A stretch of 64,000 nt of DNA, from positions 248,001-312,000 of the forward strand of contig CP089465.1 of NCBI GenBank assembly GCA_026636295.1. The letters run 5' to 3'. Shown here in pieces: positions 40,201 to 51,661 of the stretch. This DNA comes from Medakamo hakoo. Taxonomy: Eukaryota; Chlorophyta; Trebouxiophyceae; Coccomyxaceae. Within the stretch, counting starts at the first letter, position 1. Each line of letters starts with the position of its first letter. The translations under genes were made by a program, and so were the position numbers. The notes under the pieces were generated by a model. It ran no database searches. It was not told where the DNA came from and saw only the letters and a list, made by a program, of their open reading frames with translations.

Positions 40201-43200
40201 ACGTCCGCGCGCGCGCCGCGCGGCGTCCGCGCCTCGGCCGCCAGGCGGGACCAGAGCGCGGGCGGTGGGCCGGCCGCGGCGGCGGCGGCCCGGGCGGCAG
40301 CGGCCGCGGCCGCGGCCGCGGCCGCGCCACCGCGCCCACCTCCGCGCCCTCCCGCGGCGGCTGCTGCGCTCGCCGCCGCGGCGGCCGCACCGTCGGGAGT
40401 GGCCAGGGCGAGCGGAGACGCGACGATGGAGGCGTACAAAGCCTCCAAAAACGGCTGCGGCAGGTCGGCCCCGCCGTTGATGCCGCGGTTGTTGCGCACA
40501 AACTCGCCGACCGTCATTTTCCTCTTCACTTGGGCGTTGTGCGCGTCCGTGTTGAGCATGATGGCGGAGTACCCGAGCACGTACGCGGCGTCGGCGTGGG
40601 CAAACAGGCCCGGGTTGGCGGCCGCGTACCGGGACCCGAACACTTCCATGATGCGCGAGATCTTTTGGGCTTCGCCCGGCAGGCGGAAGCAGGACAGGAA
40701 GGCCCGCAGCGCGCCGTCAAAGGTGGACCCGCCGAAGTCAAAGGTCTCGCCGAAGGCGGCAAGAGTGGCGACGGCAAAGTCGTCGGCTTCGCCCAGGAAG
40801 TCGCCGACCGTGTCCTTGGACAGGCCGGGGCAGAAGCGGAGCAGGGCGGCCGCGTCGGACGGCCCCGGCGGCGACAGCGCGAGGCCGGCGGCCGCCAACC
40901 TCTCCAGCCCGCGGGCCGGGTCCCGGTTGAACGCGTCCGCGACGGCGGCCAGGCGGGCTTTGACGGCCCTCTCGGCCAGGGCGGCACGGACGATGCTGGA
41001 GGAGGAGGAGGAGGGCGCGGGCGCGCCGGCCGTGCTCACGCTGCCGGCGCGGCGGCCGCGCCGGCTCGCGCGGCACGCGCCACCACCCGGCCGCGCCGGC
41101 GGCGGCGACGGCAGCCCCGCCCGCACGGCCGCCCACACGGCCGCCGCATCCGCGTCGGACAGGCCGTCTTCTGTCCAGGGGAGAGGGGCGGGCGGAGGGG
41201 TGGCACTGGACGCGGCGGACGCGTCGGCCTGCTGCGGCTGCAGCGGCGGCGGCGGCGGCGGCGGCGCCAACAGCGCGGCCGCCTCTTCGTCCAGCGACTC
41301 GTCGCCCGACGAGTCGTCGTCCTCGCCGCCGCCGGTTCCACCGCCTCCAACACAACCGCGGTCGATCTCGGCCAGCAGCGCCACCACCGCGTCGAGCGCG
41401 ACGTCGTGGACGGCGGACCGCGGCCCGCCGGCCGGCGCGGCCGCGCGCGCGAGCGCGCCGACGAGCCCTTCCAGAAGGTCGGGCCGGTCGGCGCGGCAGT
41501 CGCCGTTGAGGAAGGCCGCCCGGGCAAAGCCGGGCAGGCGAGCCAGGTCGGCCACGGCTTCCAAGGCCGCGAGTTGGCGGGCGGTGGCGGCGCGCGCGGC
41601 AGCCGCGGACGCGGCGGCGGACGAGGCGGTCGGTGAGGCGAGCGACGCGGCGGCGGGGTGGGCGCCGCCGCCGGCGTTGCCCACGCCCGCCGCCGCCGGC
41701 AGCAGGCAGGAGGCCAGGAACGCGCCGACCTGTAAAAAGAGGGCGCCGCCCAGGTGGGTGTAGGCAGCCGCGGCGACGGCTGCCGCGCCGGCCAGGAGGC
41801 CGGCGCCAGACGCGCCGCCGTCGGCGCCCGGCGGCCCGGACGGCGGGGACGCGGACGCGGCGACGGCCGACGCGAGCGCCGCCCACATGGGTTCGGCGAG
41901 CAGGGCCATGGCCGGCGGGTGGGCGGCCCACCCGGGCCCGCCCGCATCCAGGGCGGCCAGGAGGAGGCGGACGCCGAGCGGGGCGAGGCCGGCCGACGGC
42001 GCGTCGGCGCGCGTGCGCCCGCCCGGCGGGGCCGGCGGCGCGCCCGCCAGCGTGATCACAAAGCCAAGCACCTCCACCGCGGACGCTGTGCCAAAGGGCG
42101 CGTGCTGGGGTGGGGCCGGCTCGGGCGGCGCGGACGCGGCAGGGACGGGAGGCGGGGCGGGCGGCGTGGTGGGAGGGCGGGGCGCGGGCGCGGGCGTCGT
42201 CGACCCACCACCACCCCCGCCCGCGACCGCTGCCGCGACGGCCGCCGCCGCGATGGCTTTGGCCGCCGCGCCGCCGGGAGTGGACGGCTGGCCGTCACCG
42301 GCCGCTGAGCCGTTGGTCGCTCCGTTGGCACGGGGCGGGCTGGGCGGGGGGCGCTCGTCCTCGCCCGGCGCCAGGGCGGCCGCGGCCGCCGCGGCAGCCG
42401 CCGCCGCGGCCGCGACCACGCCTGCGGCGACGGCTTCCCGCGTCGCGTCATCTTCCACGTGCAGGCGGGGCGAGGCCGGGCGTGGCGGCGGGGTCAGGGC
42501 CGCCTCTGCGGCATCCAGCGACGACACGGCCACGGGCGCGGGCGACGCCGCAGCGGCGGGCGTGGGGGCGGACGACGGCGGCAGCGCGGCGGGCGCGGCC
42601 GCGCCACCACCACCACCCTCACCCCCACCCACCGCGGGCGGCAGGCGGCCGACCTGGCCGCACACCAGGCGGACGAGGAGGACGAGCGTGTCCCGCGCCG
42701 CCGCCGCCAACGGGCCCGCACCCAGCGAAGCAGCGCACACGGGCGCGGGCGCGCCCGGCGTGTTCGCCCCGCTGCCGCCACTCCCACCACCGCCGACGCT
42801 CCCGCCCACGCCCGCGGCCGCGTGCTGCGCGATGCGGAACGCCGCCTGGAAGGCGTCGATGACGTCGTCGTCCGACAGGGCGGACCGGGCCAGGGGAGAG
42901 GCGGCTGCCGCGGAAATGACGGACAAGACTTTCAGGAGCGTGGCCGAGTCGGCGGCGGCGGCCGCGGCCGCGGCCGCGGCGCTCGTCGGGCCGCCGCTGC
43001 TCAACCCGCCGCCCGCGGCCGAGCCGGCGGGCGAGAATTTCGCACGCGTCGCCGCCCGGGCGGCCGTGCGGACAGCGGCCGCGGCAGCAGCACTGTCCGC
43101 TGACCCGTGCACCAGGCCGCCATCCGTCAGGCACAGGTGCAGGGCGTCCAGGGCGGCCGCGACCGCGGCAGCGGCGGGCGGGGGCGGGGGCGGGGGCGGG

Positions 43201-43843
43201 GGCGCGTCGTCGTCCTCTCCAGCGGGCGGTGGCGGTGGCACGGCGGGCCCCGCCGCCGCGGCCGCGAAGGGGCCCACGTACTCCCGCGGGTCCACGGCGC
43301 TCAGGTCCGTCCAGTGCAGGGCCCGGCGGCGCAGCGACCGGAGGTCGGCCAGGACGGGCTCCTCGGCGACCGGGTCGAACGAGACGCGCTGCGAGCGTTT
43401 TGAAAGGGGAGGGAGGGGGGGGGTGAGTGAGAGGGGAGAAGTAAAACGGCGTCAAGAAACCCGACCGACGCCATGCATGCCACCCCACACCCACTCCAGG
43501 CTGATGACAGCGGTGTGTGTCTGTCACAGGGAGGGGTGGCGGTGGGTGCAGTGCGGCGCAACGCTGCGCTGCGACGCTGCAAACGAGATCGATGCTTCTC
43601 GTTGCTTCGCGCTCTCAATGGCCTCGTCGGAAAACCCCACGGCCATCAGCCCACACGGCCCCCATCCTATCTCACCGTCGAGTACCGGGCGGCCGCCCGG
43701 GACGCGGCCGCCGCGCGGACGGCGGCCGCGACGGCGGCCGCTTCGGACGCCAGGGCCAGGGACGCGCGAGGCGGGGTCGTGTGTGGCGGTGGAAAGGTGA
43801 TGGCGGCTGGGCCGGGAGCCAGGGCCGGACCGGGGTCCACCAT
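37263..43843 (-). CDS. GNOM/GBF1-type large ARF guanine-nucleotide exchange factor (Sec7 domain)
   Basis: Two exons, complement(43676..43843) and complement(37263..43388), joined in phase 0, give 2097 residues. The N-terminal region has the DCB-like helix (LASEAAAVAAAVRAA), then VLADLRSLRRRALHWTDLSAVDPREYVGPF and a LLKVLSVISAAAASPLARSAL segment, a pattern specific for the GBF1/GNOM group rather than BIG. The Sec7 domain lies at about 855-1052: FRLPGEAQKISRIMEVF carries the glutamic finger Glu962, and VLGYSAIMLNTDAHNAQVKRKMTVGEFVRNNRGINGG follows. Downstream HDS-type helical domains are Ala-rich. These proteins load GTP on ARF1 at Golgi and endosomes to recruit coats. Tyr996, Ser997, Asp1004 and Met1014 are the four residues known to confer brefeldin A sensitivity. 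Homopolymeric Ala and Gly/Pro tracts enlarge it. Confidence 0.93.
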
Positions 43844-44071
43844 GGTGGATGCTGAGGCGCACGCGCCGCTGGGCGCGCCGCTCGTGCGGCGGGCCGGCCC
43901 AAATAAAAAAAACAGAGGCGCGTGCGCGCGCCTGCTCTCCGCACCGGGCGCGCGCGGTTTGGGTGAGTGGCGGGCTGCAGAGCTGTGTTTGGGTCGCTCG
44001 GGCTTTGTTTTTACACGCGCAGGGGGCGGACCAAGGCGCGGTGGGACCCTTTGACCCGCAACGCATCCCAA

Positions 44072-45107
44072 ATGCTGCTGCGCACGCCCACGCCGCGCTG
44101 CACTGCACTGGCTCCAGGAGTCTGGGCCGAGCGCGCCGCCGTCGCGCGTGCACCGCCGCCCAGCGCCGCGCCGCCGCCGCGCCTGGTGCCTTGCTCGTCG
44201 TCTCGGAGCCGCACGCCCCCAGCCCGCGACGTCGCCTCCGCTGCGGGCGCGGACAGGCCGGGCGCGTCTGACGCCAGGTGTGTTGGGAGGAAGGGAGGAA
44301 AGCGGCGGCGGCTCCGGTTCTGTTCGTCGCAATGCCTGTTTTTTCGCCCCGGCCCTTTCCTGCGCCCCCACCACCCTCGCCCAGCGCTCTCACCATCCCA
44401 TCCACCATCCCACCCACCTCCCATCCCGCCCGTCCCATGCTCCCCGTCCACGCAGGCCCGCCCGCCGCCGCCTCATCATGATGCGGCACGCCCCCTCGGA
44501 AGACACGCCGCCGGGCGCCAGCCAGCGCGTCCGCGACCACGACCGGCCCATCACTCCCGCCGGCGCGGCCGCGGCCGCGGCCGTCGCGCGCGCCCTCGCC
44601 GCCAAAGGCTGGCTGCCCGACCTCATCCTCGCGTCCGACGCGGCCCGGTCCCGGCAGACGCTGGCGGCCATGGCGGAAGCCGTGCCGGAGCTGGCGGCCG
44701 CGCCCGCCCACTTCAGGGGCGCCCTGTACACCGCGGCCGCGCTGGACGGCCAGACCGCGCCCGCCCTGGCGGCCGCCCTGGCGGAGGCGGGGTGCGCGGA
44801 CGACGACGAGGACTGCGAGGTGGTCCTGCCCTCCCCGCCGGCGTCGGCGGCGTCGGCGCCCCCGCCACCGTCCACGCCGCCGTGCACCGTCCTGGCGCTC
44901 GGCCACAACAAGGGGTGGGAGGAAGCCGCGTCGGCGCTGGCGGGCTGCGCGGTCCGCCTGGAAGCCGCGACGGCCGCCCTGCTGGAGGAGGCGGTCGTCG
45001 CTGCCGCCAGCCCCCCGTCCTGGCCGGCCGCCCTGCTGGCGGGGGATGGTGAGGGCGGGGAGGGGAGTGGGTGGACGCTGGTGGGGTTGGTCAGCGCGGA
45101 CGGGTGA
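44072..45107 (+). CDS. SixA-like phosphohistidine phosphatase (histidine phosphatase superfamily), probably plastid-targeted
   Basis: Two exons, 44072..44277 and 44456..45107 (phase 2), give 285 residues. Exon 1 is an Ala/Pro/Arg/Ser-rich presequence (MLLRTPTPRCTALAPG...) consistent with plastid import. The catalytic domain starts at RRRLIMMRHAPSED, with the RH(A/G) phosphohistidine motif, and continues with DHDRPITPAG, LPDLILASDAARSRQTL, CTVLALGHNKGWEEAASALAG (second catalytic His) and a final GWTLVGLVSADG. This is the SixA layout, in which the phosphatase removes phosphate from phosphohistidine; plant plastid members are uncharacterised, so the substrate is unknown. An acidic insert (CADDDEDCEVV) followed by a Pro-rich loop lies between them. 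A TGTAA candidate poly(A) signal lies 62 nt after the stop. Confidence 0.88.
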
Positions 45108-45950
45108 GCCGGTGGCGGCTGTTGACGGGGAGGGGGGCGCTGCCTGTGGATGAGAGGGGGCTTGTGCATGTAACATGGGACACACGAAGCGGGTTGTTGT
45201 TGGTGCCTTAGCTATGAAGGCATCGCGGGCGGTGGGGTGGTGAGGGCGCGCGCTCCATCCTGGCCCGCCCGTCGTCGTCGGGGTCGAGAGAGAGGGGAAA
45301 CGCGCGCGGACGAACAAGAAAAAAAAACAGAGGGCTTTTACACGTGTGCGTGAACCCTTGCCGCGCGTGGCGAGCACGCGCCCCCGAGCCCGAAAAACAG
45401 GTGTGTGTCTGCATGTGTGCAAGGCGGTCGGGAAGCGGCGCAGCGGGCTCGGGCTCAGAGAACAAAATGGACCGGTCTAAAAAAGCAAAATTGTGCCTGC
45501 GGCGCGCGCCTGGAGGGGAAAAGAATGGTGGCGGGGGGGTGAGGGGTGGTGCTTTTTTTTTCCGTCGGAAAAAAAAAAAAAAAAACCACCCCCTCCCCGT
45601 CGGCGCGCGCCGGCAGGGCCGCATATTTAAAATACTCGCGCTCATTGCCGCGCACAAAAAAACAGAGGAGGGAGAGAGAGGCCCGGCAGCGCGCGTGCCT
45701 GGGCCTTTGTCACACACCAAGGGCCCTTAGACGGGGCGGAAAAGGTTTTGATTCGGAAAGCGAAAATTCTTCAGAGCAAGGGAATGTTGGGGTGGAAAAA
45801 AGTCTTGTGTGCGTGTGTGGGGGGGCGCGCGCGCGCGCACGCAAGGCACGCGCATGCACACAGGCACGCACACTAAAAAAATTCGTGGTGTTTTTTTTTT
45901 GGCCTGGGCGGGTGGGTGGTGGAGGGTTTGGGGGGTACCTCCCCCCTCCA
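45108..45950. other. Gene-free convergent interval with A/T-run inverted repeat
   Basis: About 840 bp between the SixA-like stop and the CCT-gene stop. It contains an inverted repeat at 45553-45577 (T9CCG, T, CGGA9) flanked by GGGGTGG and CCACCCC, an AT-rich spot (TATTTAAAATA at 45623-45633), and short T/A homopolymers. No credible gene was seen on either strand. Confidence 0.6.
45169..45173 (+). terminator. Candidate TGTAA polyadenylation signal after SixA-like gene
   Basis: TGTAA, the characteristic green-algal poly(A) signal, lies 62 nt downstream of the stop. The pentamer is rare in this GC-rich sequence. Most other genes here lack one, so this is suggestive only. Confidence 0.4.
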
Positions 45951-46826
45951 TCACCGCTGGTGGCCGCCCGCCGCAAAGAAAGCTTCCGCGGCCGCTTTCG
46001 ACAGGAACCGCCCGTTCACGCGTGGGCGCCGGTCCGCGTTGGCTTTGCGCTTGGCGTACAAGATCGCCGGCGGCTTGGCGGCCAGGCCCGCCGCGCGGCG
46101 CGCCTTTTTCGCGCGCCAGGCGGCCAGGGCGGCAGCACGCGACCGCCCGCCACAGGCGGCGCTGTCCGCCGCGTCCGCCGCAGCGGCAGCGGCTTCAGCC
46201 TCCTCGGCCGCCGCCACCGCGGCGGACGCGATGCGGCGCCCCGACCGCGTGGTGCGGCGGGGCGGGGACGGCCGCCGCGCCCGGGCGGGCGACCCGCCGG
46301 ACGAGGCGGGCGGCGTGGCCGGGCCGCGCGGCGGTGGGGGGGGTGGCGACGCGGCCGACGGCGGCGGCGGCAGCGGCGCCGCCGCCGCCGCGAACGCGGT
46401 CACCGCGCTGGAAGATTCCCAGAGCAAGGCGGACACGCTGTCCACGGCGGAGCCCAGGGCCCGGCACAGGATGGCGGAAGCCGCCTCCCAGTCCAGGGCG
46501 GACGGCGGCGGCGGCGGCAGGGGTGGGGGCGGCGGCGCGAGCGGCGGCGCCGCGTCGTGCGAGCCCGCGCGCGGGGTGGCGGGCCCGGTCTGGCCGCCGC
46601 CCGCCTCCTCGCCGGCAGCAGGCGTGTTCCAGGCTGCGGCCAGGTCACTGGTGGAGGGCAAGGTCTTGACGGTCGGCCAGCAGGCGCCGGGCCAGCAGGC
46701 GGGCTGGAGGGGTGATGGGGACGGGGGGTGGAGAGACACGAGCGTTGAGCGTGCCTAGGCAAGTCGACGACATCGAGGGACTCCGACGCCCGCGATTTTT
46801 TGCGTGCACCTCCCTCAAAACTCACC
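45951..46826 (-). CDS. CCT-domain protein (5' end unresolved)
   Basis: The last exon, complement(45951..46703), is clear (251 codons); an upstream exon ends at 46826 (CTCGAG then GTGAGT), reading ...SDLLYALE in phase 0. I could not find a convincing start exon, so the 5' end is incomplete. The C terminus has a CCT motif: RSRAAALAAWRAKKARRAAG, then KPPAILYAKRKANADRRPRVNGRFLSK, the basic nuclear-import and DNA/HAP-complex binding region of CONSTANS, CONSTANS-like and TOC1 proteins, but no B-box or response-regulator domain is visible, so it belongs to the CCT-motif (CMF) type. Such proteins are nuclear transcription regulators tied to light and circadian output. The middle (about 60 residues) contains a WxxA helix followed by Pro- and Ala-rich linkers. 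Confidence 0.78.
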
Positions 46827-47549
46827 TCGAGGGCGTACAGTAGGTCTGACGTGTGTTGAGGGCGGTGTGAAAGGGGAGGCGGGTGTGCGTGCGAGCATGG
46901 CCATGCGCGCGGCGGCGGCGCTTCCGTCGGTACCCCAACGGCTTAGGCCCGCGAGCCCCAAACTTTTTCGAGTCCGGGCCCACTGCCGGCAGGTGGCGCC
47001 ACCGCGTCCCTCCTCCGGCTCGCGCGTGCGAGGCTCCAGCACTCGATCCTCGTTGTGCTTGGCGCCAAAGCTCGGCACCGAGGGCATGGCGGCCGTGGCA
47101 GAGGCCAGACGCTGATGAGCGTGCGCATTTGCTCGCCGCCCGCGCTCGCGTTCGGTACAAAACGCACCAGTCATGGGAGGCGGCGGCGTGCCGTTGACGC
47201 GCGGCGGTCAAGGCCGGGTGGCGGCCGGCTCCAGGCTTGCTTTGGAAGGGGGACGCCCCCTGTGTCGAAGGCGGGCGGACGCGGAGCGCGGGGGGACGAC
47301 GGGAAAGGTTTTTGTAGTGAGAGCCGCTTTGAGAACTGGCCGGCCGCCCAGCCCAGCCCAGCCAGCCGGGCCACGCCCCTCCACTCATATCTTTCCAGAG
47401 CCGGGCCAAGATCCGGCCCAAATCTCCACTGCTGGCCCCACTGCTGCTGTGTCTGTGTCTTTTTTGCCGGGCTCCCCTCCCCTCCCCTTCCCCACCACCC
47501 CACCACCCCCTGCACTTTCTCCCATGTCCCATGATTTCTCTCCTCCTCC
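46827..47549. other. Interval likely holding missing 5' exon(s) and promoter of CCT gene
   Basis: About 720 bp between the visible CCT exons (minus strand, start lies here) and the OSCA-like gene stop at 47550. The right part (47340-47520) is a C/T-rich stretch and includes a near-direct repeat of CAGCCCAGCC. I see no independent gene; one or more short first exons of the CCT gene are expected here. Confidence 0.4.
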
Positions 47550-50500
47550 TCACCCCACGACGCGCGCCGCCCGCACCGCCGGCGCATACGGTTGGATGCC
47601 GCCCCACCCCACCCAGGGCGAGCCGTCCCAGGGCGCCCACCCAGCCGCGCGCGGGCGCAGGGCCGGCGGCGTGTAGGCCCGCCCGTCCGGCACCGCCCGC
47701 GGCGCGGCCGCCGCCAGGAGCCCGGGCGCGCGCCCGCCCCCGCCCACCGCCGCTTTGTCGGCGCGGGACGTGGCACGCCAGTACCACAGCCCCACGCCGA
47801 CGGGCGTGAGAATCGCGAGCGCGCCGCCGACGTAATATGCTTCCTTGGCGACGAGGGCACAGCCCGTGAAGAAGCCGTGGGCGGCCAGGCACCAGCCCCC
47901 GCCCGCGCGCGCGCAGCGCCAGGGCGCCGCCCCGCCGCTCTCGTACGCGCGCTCGTACACGTACAGCAGCTGGTACCGCCACACCACCCACGCCCCCGCG
48001 CACCAGGCGGCGGCGAAGGGCAGGGCGAGGGGCGCGACCGCGCCGTACGCGAGGGCGATGGCGAACAGGACGAAGGCGACGCCGCCCAGCTCGCGCCCCG
48101 TGCGGAAGGAGACTTGGGGCAGGGTTGCCGACGCCGCCCGGGCGGGGGAGCCGGGCGGCGGGCGGGCGAGGCGCAGCCGGCGCAGCAGGGTGGCCAGGGG
48201 CACCGCGCACGGCCACAGCAGGCGAAACGGGACGAGGAGGAGGGTCTGGGTCTGCAGGTACTGGATGAAGAAGTTGGAGGAGGCGGGGAGGGCCTGGTGG
48301 GGTGGGGCGGGTGTATGCGGGTGGGTGGGTGGGTGGGTGGGCGGGCGGGGCCGGGGGAAAGGGGGGCGGGCGGTGAGTCGGGGGAGAGTCGAGGCGCCGG
48401 ACCAAAAATTAAAAAAAAAAAAACGCACCGACCCGACCAGGCGGTACAGGTCGCCCGGGTTGGCCAGGGCGGCGGGCAGGGTTTGCAGGGCGGACCCGGA
48501 CAGCATGCCGCCGAGGACGACGTTGAAGAACGTCCAGACAAAGCTGGAGTGGGGGTGGGGGAGCGAGGGTGGGGCGGGCGGGCGTGAGGGGCCGGGGCGG
48601 GGGCGGGCGAGTGGAAAAAAAAAGCACGCGCGCACAAGCAAAAACGCACAAGCACCAGAACACGCGCGTGTCCAGCCCGGACAGGCTCACATCCGCCCTC
48701 AACAGTTGCACGCCCCGCATCAGGGCGCGCGGCATGACCAGGCACGACCAGGCCGCCAGGCCCAGCGAGGGCAGCCAGCCTGTCAGCAGGGACCGGGCCA
48801 GGGACGGGTCGGGCGAGCAGAAGGCGCGGCGGGCGGGCGCCCAGGCCGCCGGCAGTGGCCCGCGCCCTGCGCCGGCTGTGCAAATGGCAAACTGGATGTT
48901 GGCGGCCGCGCCCGCGAAGATGCCGACGGGCAGGCAGATGAAGAGGGCGAGCCAGGCGAGCCCGGCGGCGCGCGACCGCGTGCGGGCGGCGCCCGGCGGG
49001 GCCGCCAGGTTCTGCCAGGCGACCTCGTCGGCCCCCGGGGCGGGCAGGACGCGGAAGGCCCGGCCCCACCCCTCTGGGAAGGCGGGCACGGCGGACGCGG
49101 CGGCCGCCGCGGCCTGCGTGGCGAAGAGCGCGACAAAGGCGGTCGCGGCCTCGCCCCGGTCGGCTGACGCCAGGGCGGCCTGTTGGGCGACCAGGACGGC
49201 GGCCTCGGCGTCGCGGGCGGAGGCGGCCGCCACGTCCACGGCGTCCACCGCGCCGGGACGCGAGCCGCCGCCGCCCGCGCCGCCCGCCTCCTCGTCCGGG
49301 TGTGGGCGGCGCCGCGCGCGCGCGCGGCCCCTGCGCACGCGGACGACCGGGCGCGGGCGGCCGGCCGCGTCCGCGGCCGCGGCCGCGGCCTCCGCCGCCT
49401 CCAGCCGCACGCACGCGGCGTCCCAGGCCAGCAGGGCCGCGTGCACGGGCGCCGCGTCCTGGACGGGCACGCAGCCCAGGTAGTCGCCCGGGCACAGGCG
49501 GGCAAAGACCGCGTCGACCAGGGGTCGGCCGCCCAGCCGGGAGGCGGCCGCAAACCAGGCGGCGGGCGGGGCGCGCGGGTCCAGGGACCGGGTGGTGGTG
49601 GCTGGCGGCGGCGGGACGGGCGGGGAGGGCGCGCACGCGGCGGCGCGCGCGGGCGGCGGGACGGGCGGACCGCCGCCACCGCCGGCGCTGGTGGCGGTCT
49701 CGCCCACCCGCCCACCGCCGCCCCCCTTTTCGTGGAAGAAGGCGGCGGCCGCTGTTTTAACGCGCAGCGGGGCAACGCACGCGCTGAGCAGAGAGGACAG
49801 GCCCGACCCGCAGCCGAGCTCGGGGTGGGGGTGGGGCGGCGGCGGCGGTGCGCCTTGCCCACCCGCGGCCGCCGCCGCCGCCGCGGCCTCCAAGCCCGCC
49901 GCCGCCGCGACCACGTCCTCCTCCGGCCCGCCGCCCTCAGCCGACCCGGGCGCGCTCCCAGGCACGGTCGTGGACCGCCACTTCAGGCTGGACGAGGCGC
50001 GGCGGACGGCGCGGCTGACCGGGCCGGACGCACCACCGCCGCCGCGGCGCGCGGCCGGCGGCGGCGGCGGCGGCGGCGGGACGTCCAGGGCCAGCGCCGC
50101 GTACAGCTCCGCCGGCACGGCCGCCGCGCGTCCGTCCGGGCCCAGGACGCGCAGCGTTTTGCGGAACGGTGCGGGCGCGCGGGCCGGGATGGTCAGGCTG
50201 GACCCGTCGGCGGGGTGGACCAGCGTCAGGCCGTCGGCCCAGTACCGGGCGAGGCGGGACGGCGGCGGCTGGTGGGCCGGGGGCGGCGGCGGCGGGGGTG
50301 GCGGCGGGTGCGGCGGGAGTGGCTCGTCGCCCGGGCCGGGGGACGGCGACCGGGAGCCGGGGTCGGCGGGTGCGGCGGCGCCTGCCCCCCCTGCTGCCCC
50401 GGCGCGGTGCGGGAGCGGGCGCTGGCGGGCGGCCAGGTCGCGCTCGTGGCCCGCCGCGGCCGCCGCGCCGAGCGACGCGCCGGGGCGGGGCGGCGGGGCG

Positions 50501-51249
50501 GCGCCGCCGCCCCGCCCGCCCGCGGCGGGCACCCAGTCCACCAGCACCGGCTCGCCGGACGACAGGTACAGCTGGCGCAACAGCAAGAATTCCGCCTGGA
50601 ATTTGTCGAGCAAGTAGCAGCCCCAGAGCACGACCAGGACGGAGAAGGCCGCGGGCAGCCAGGCTTCGCGCGACCCGGGCGCGACGTGCGCGAGGGAGAG
50701 GCGGGAGAGCGTCGCGGCGCCGGCCGCCCGCTCCGCGTCCGACGCGGCCAGCGCGTCGAGCCAGCCCCGCCCCGCGCCCAGCGCGTCCGGGCCCACGCCG
50801 CCGCGGGCGTAGACGGGCAGGAGGACGGAGCACCCCACCAGCGCGGCGGGGAAGAAGAAGAGGACGCCAAAGGACAGGACGCGGTGGGTGACGAGCGCGT
50901 CGAGGCCGGCGCTGCGCGCGAGGTCCGCGTCGGGCGTGGCCAGCGTCGGCCAGACCCACTCGTACACTTGACGGAAAGTGCCCAGGCCCGGCTGGGGTGG
51001 CGGCCGCACAATGACGGACGGCAGCCGCAGGCGGGCGGTGTAGAACGGGATGGCGCCGCGCAGGGCGCCAAAGGCCAGCAGGCACGCCGCGCCGAGCGCC
51101 GCGTTGGTGAAGAGGCCGGACACGATTTGGGAGTCGGTGACCCGGTTGTTGTAAATGACGAGCGGGGGAGGCAGCGTGGACGGGTCGCCGGGCGCGGTCT
51201 CATTGCGCTCCATGAGCGGCAAGCCCAGGCGGTCGAAGACGCCGGCCAT
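47550..51249 (-). CDS. OSCA/CSC1-like (DUF221) osmosensitive cation channel
   Basis: Three exons, complement(48650..51249), (48429..48543) and (47550..48293), give 1152 residues. Helix order is as in OSCA/TMEM63: an N-terminal helix (SGLFTNAALGAACLLAFGALRG), ACC/ARLRLPSV, a loop with YEWVWPTLATPDADLARSAGLDALVTHRVLSFGVLFFFP (helix 1), LLPVYARGG, LPAAFSVLVVLWGCYLLDKFQAEFLLLRQLYLSS, then a long cytosolic loop (about 500 residues, Pro/Ala/Gly-rich), WQNLAAPPGAARTRSRAAGLAWLALFICLPVGIFAGAA, FVWTFFNVVLGGMLSG, NFFIQYLQTQTLLLVPFRLL and the last helices. These proteins are stress- and stretch-gated Ca2+-permeable channels of plasma membrane. The long insert in the cytosolic loop is unusual. The first donor could also be at 48655; the GTGCGT choice restores phase 2. 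Divergent from the FUSC gene. Confidence 0.9.
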
Positions 51250-51661
51250 GGTGTTGGGTGGGGGGAGTGGAGGGGGTCGAGGGGATGGGGGGGGGGCTGA
51301 CGGCCGACTGCCGCTCGTCGTCCTTCCGACACGCCCGCCACAGCTCAGGAGCGGTTCGCCCCGATTCAGGCGCACACCGAGGTGTTCTGTAGGTGTCGGC
51401 GCCGCACCGGGATTGGGCCGTCCGGCTCGGCCCGGGCGCCCACGCCCCGCGCTAGCTTCCCGAGCGGCCGCTTGGGAAGTCGGAGGAGTGAAAAGCATGC
51501 CTTTTTCCCCACACTCGCATTGTTCTCCTTGAGGAGAGGCGGGCGCGTCCCGCGCGGCCGCTCCTTCGCACACACGGGTGCGTTGGGGCGTGTGTGTACT
51601 GGCCTCCCGACTTGTGAGAGAGGGCTGGTGCGAGGCACGCGTGGCGCGCGTCAAATCAATC
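51250..51661. promoter_or_regulatory. Divergent intergenic region between OSCA-like and FUSC-type transporter genes
   Basis: 412 bp between two outward starts. G8 run near 51289 and a C/T-rich middle; no TATA box or other clear element. Read as two promoters. Confidence 0.45.

Noticed and set aside
45108-45730. A 128-codon plus-strand frame (45344-45730)
   Set aside because: Composition-driven, crosses homopolymer runs, no signal or motif.
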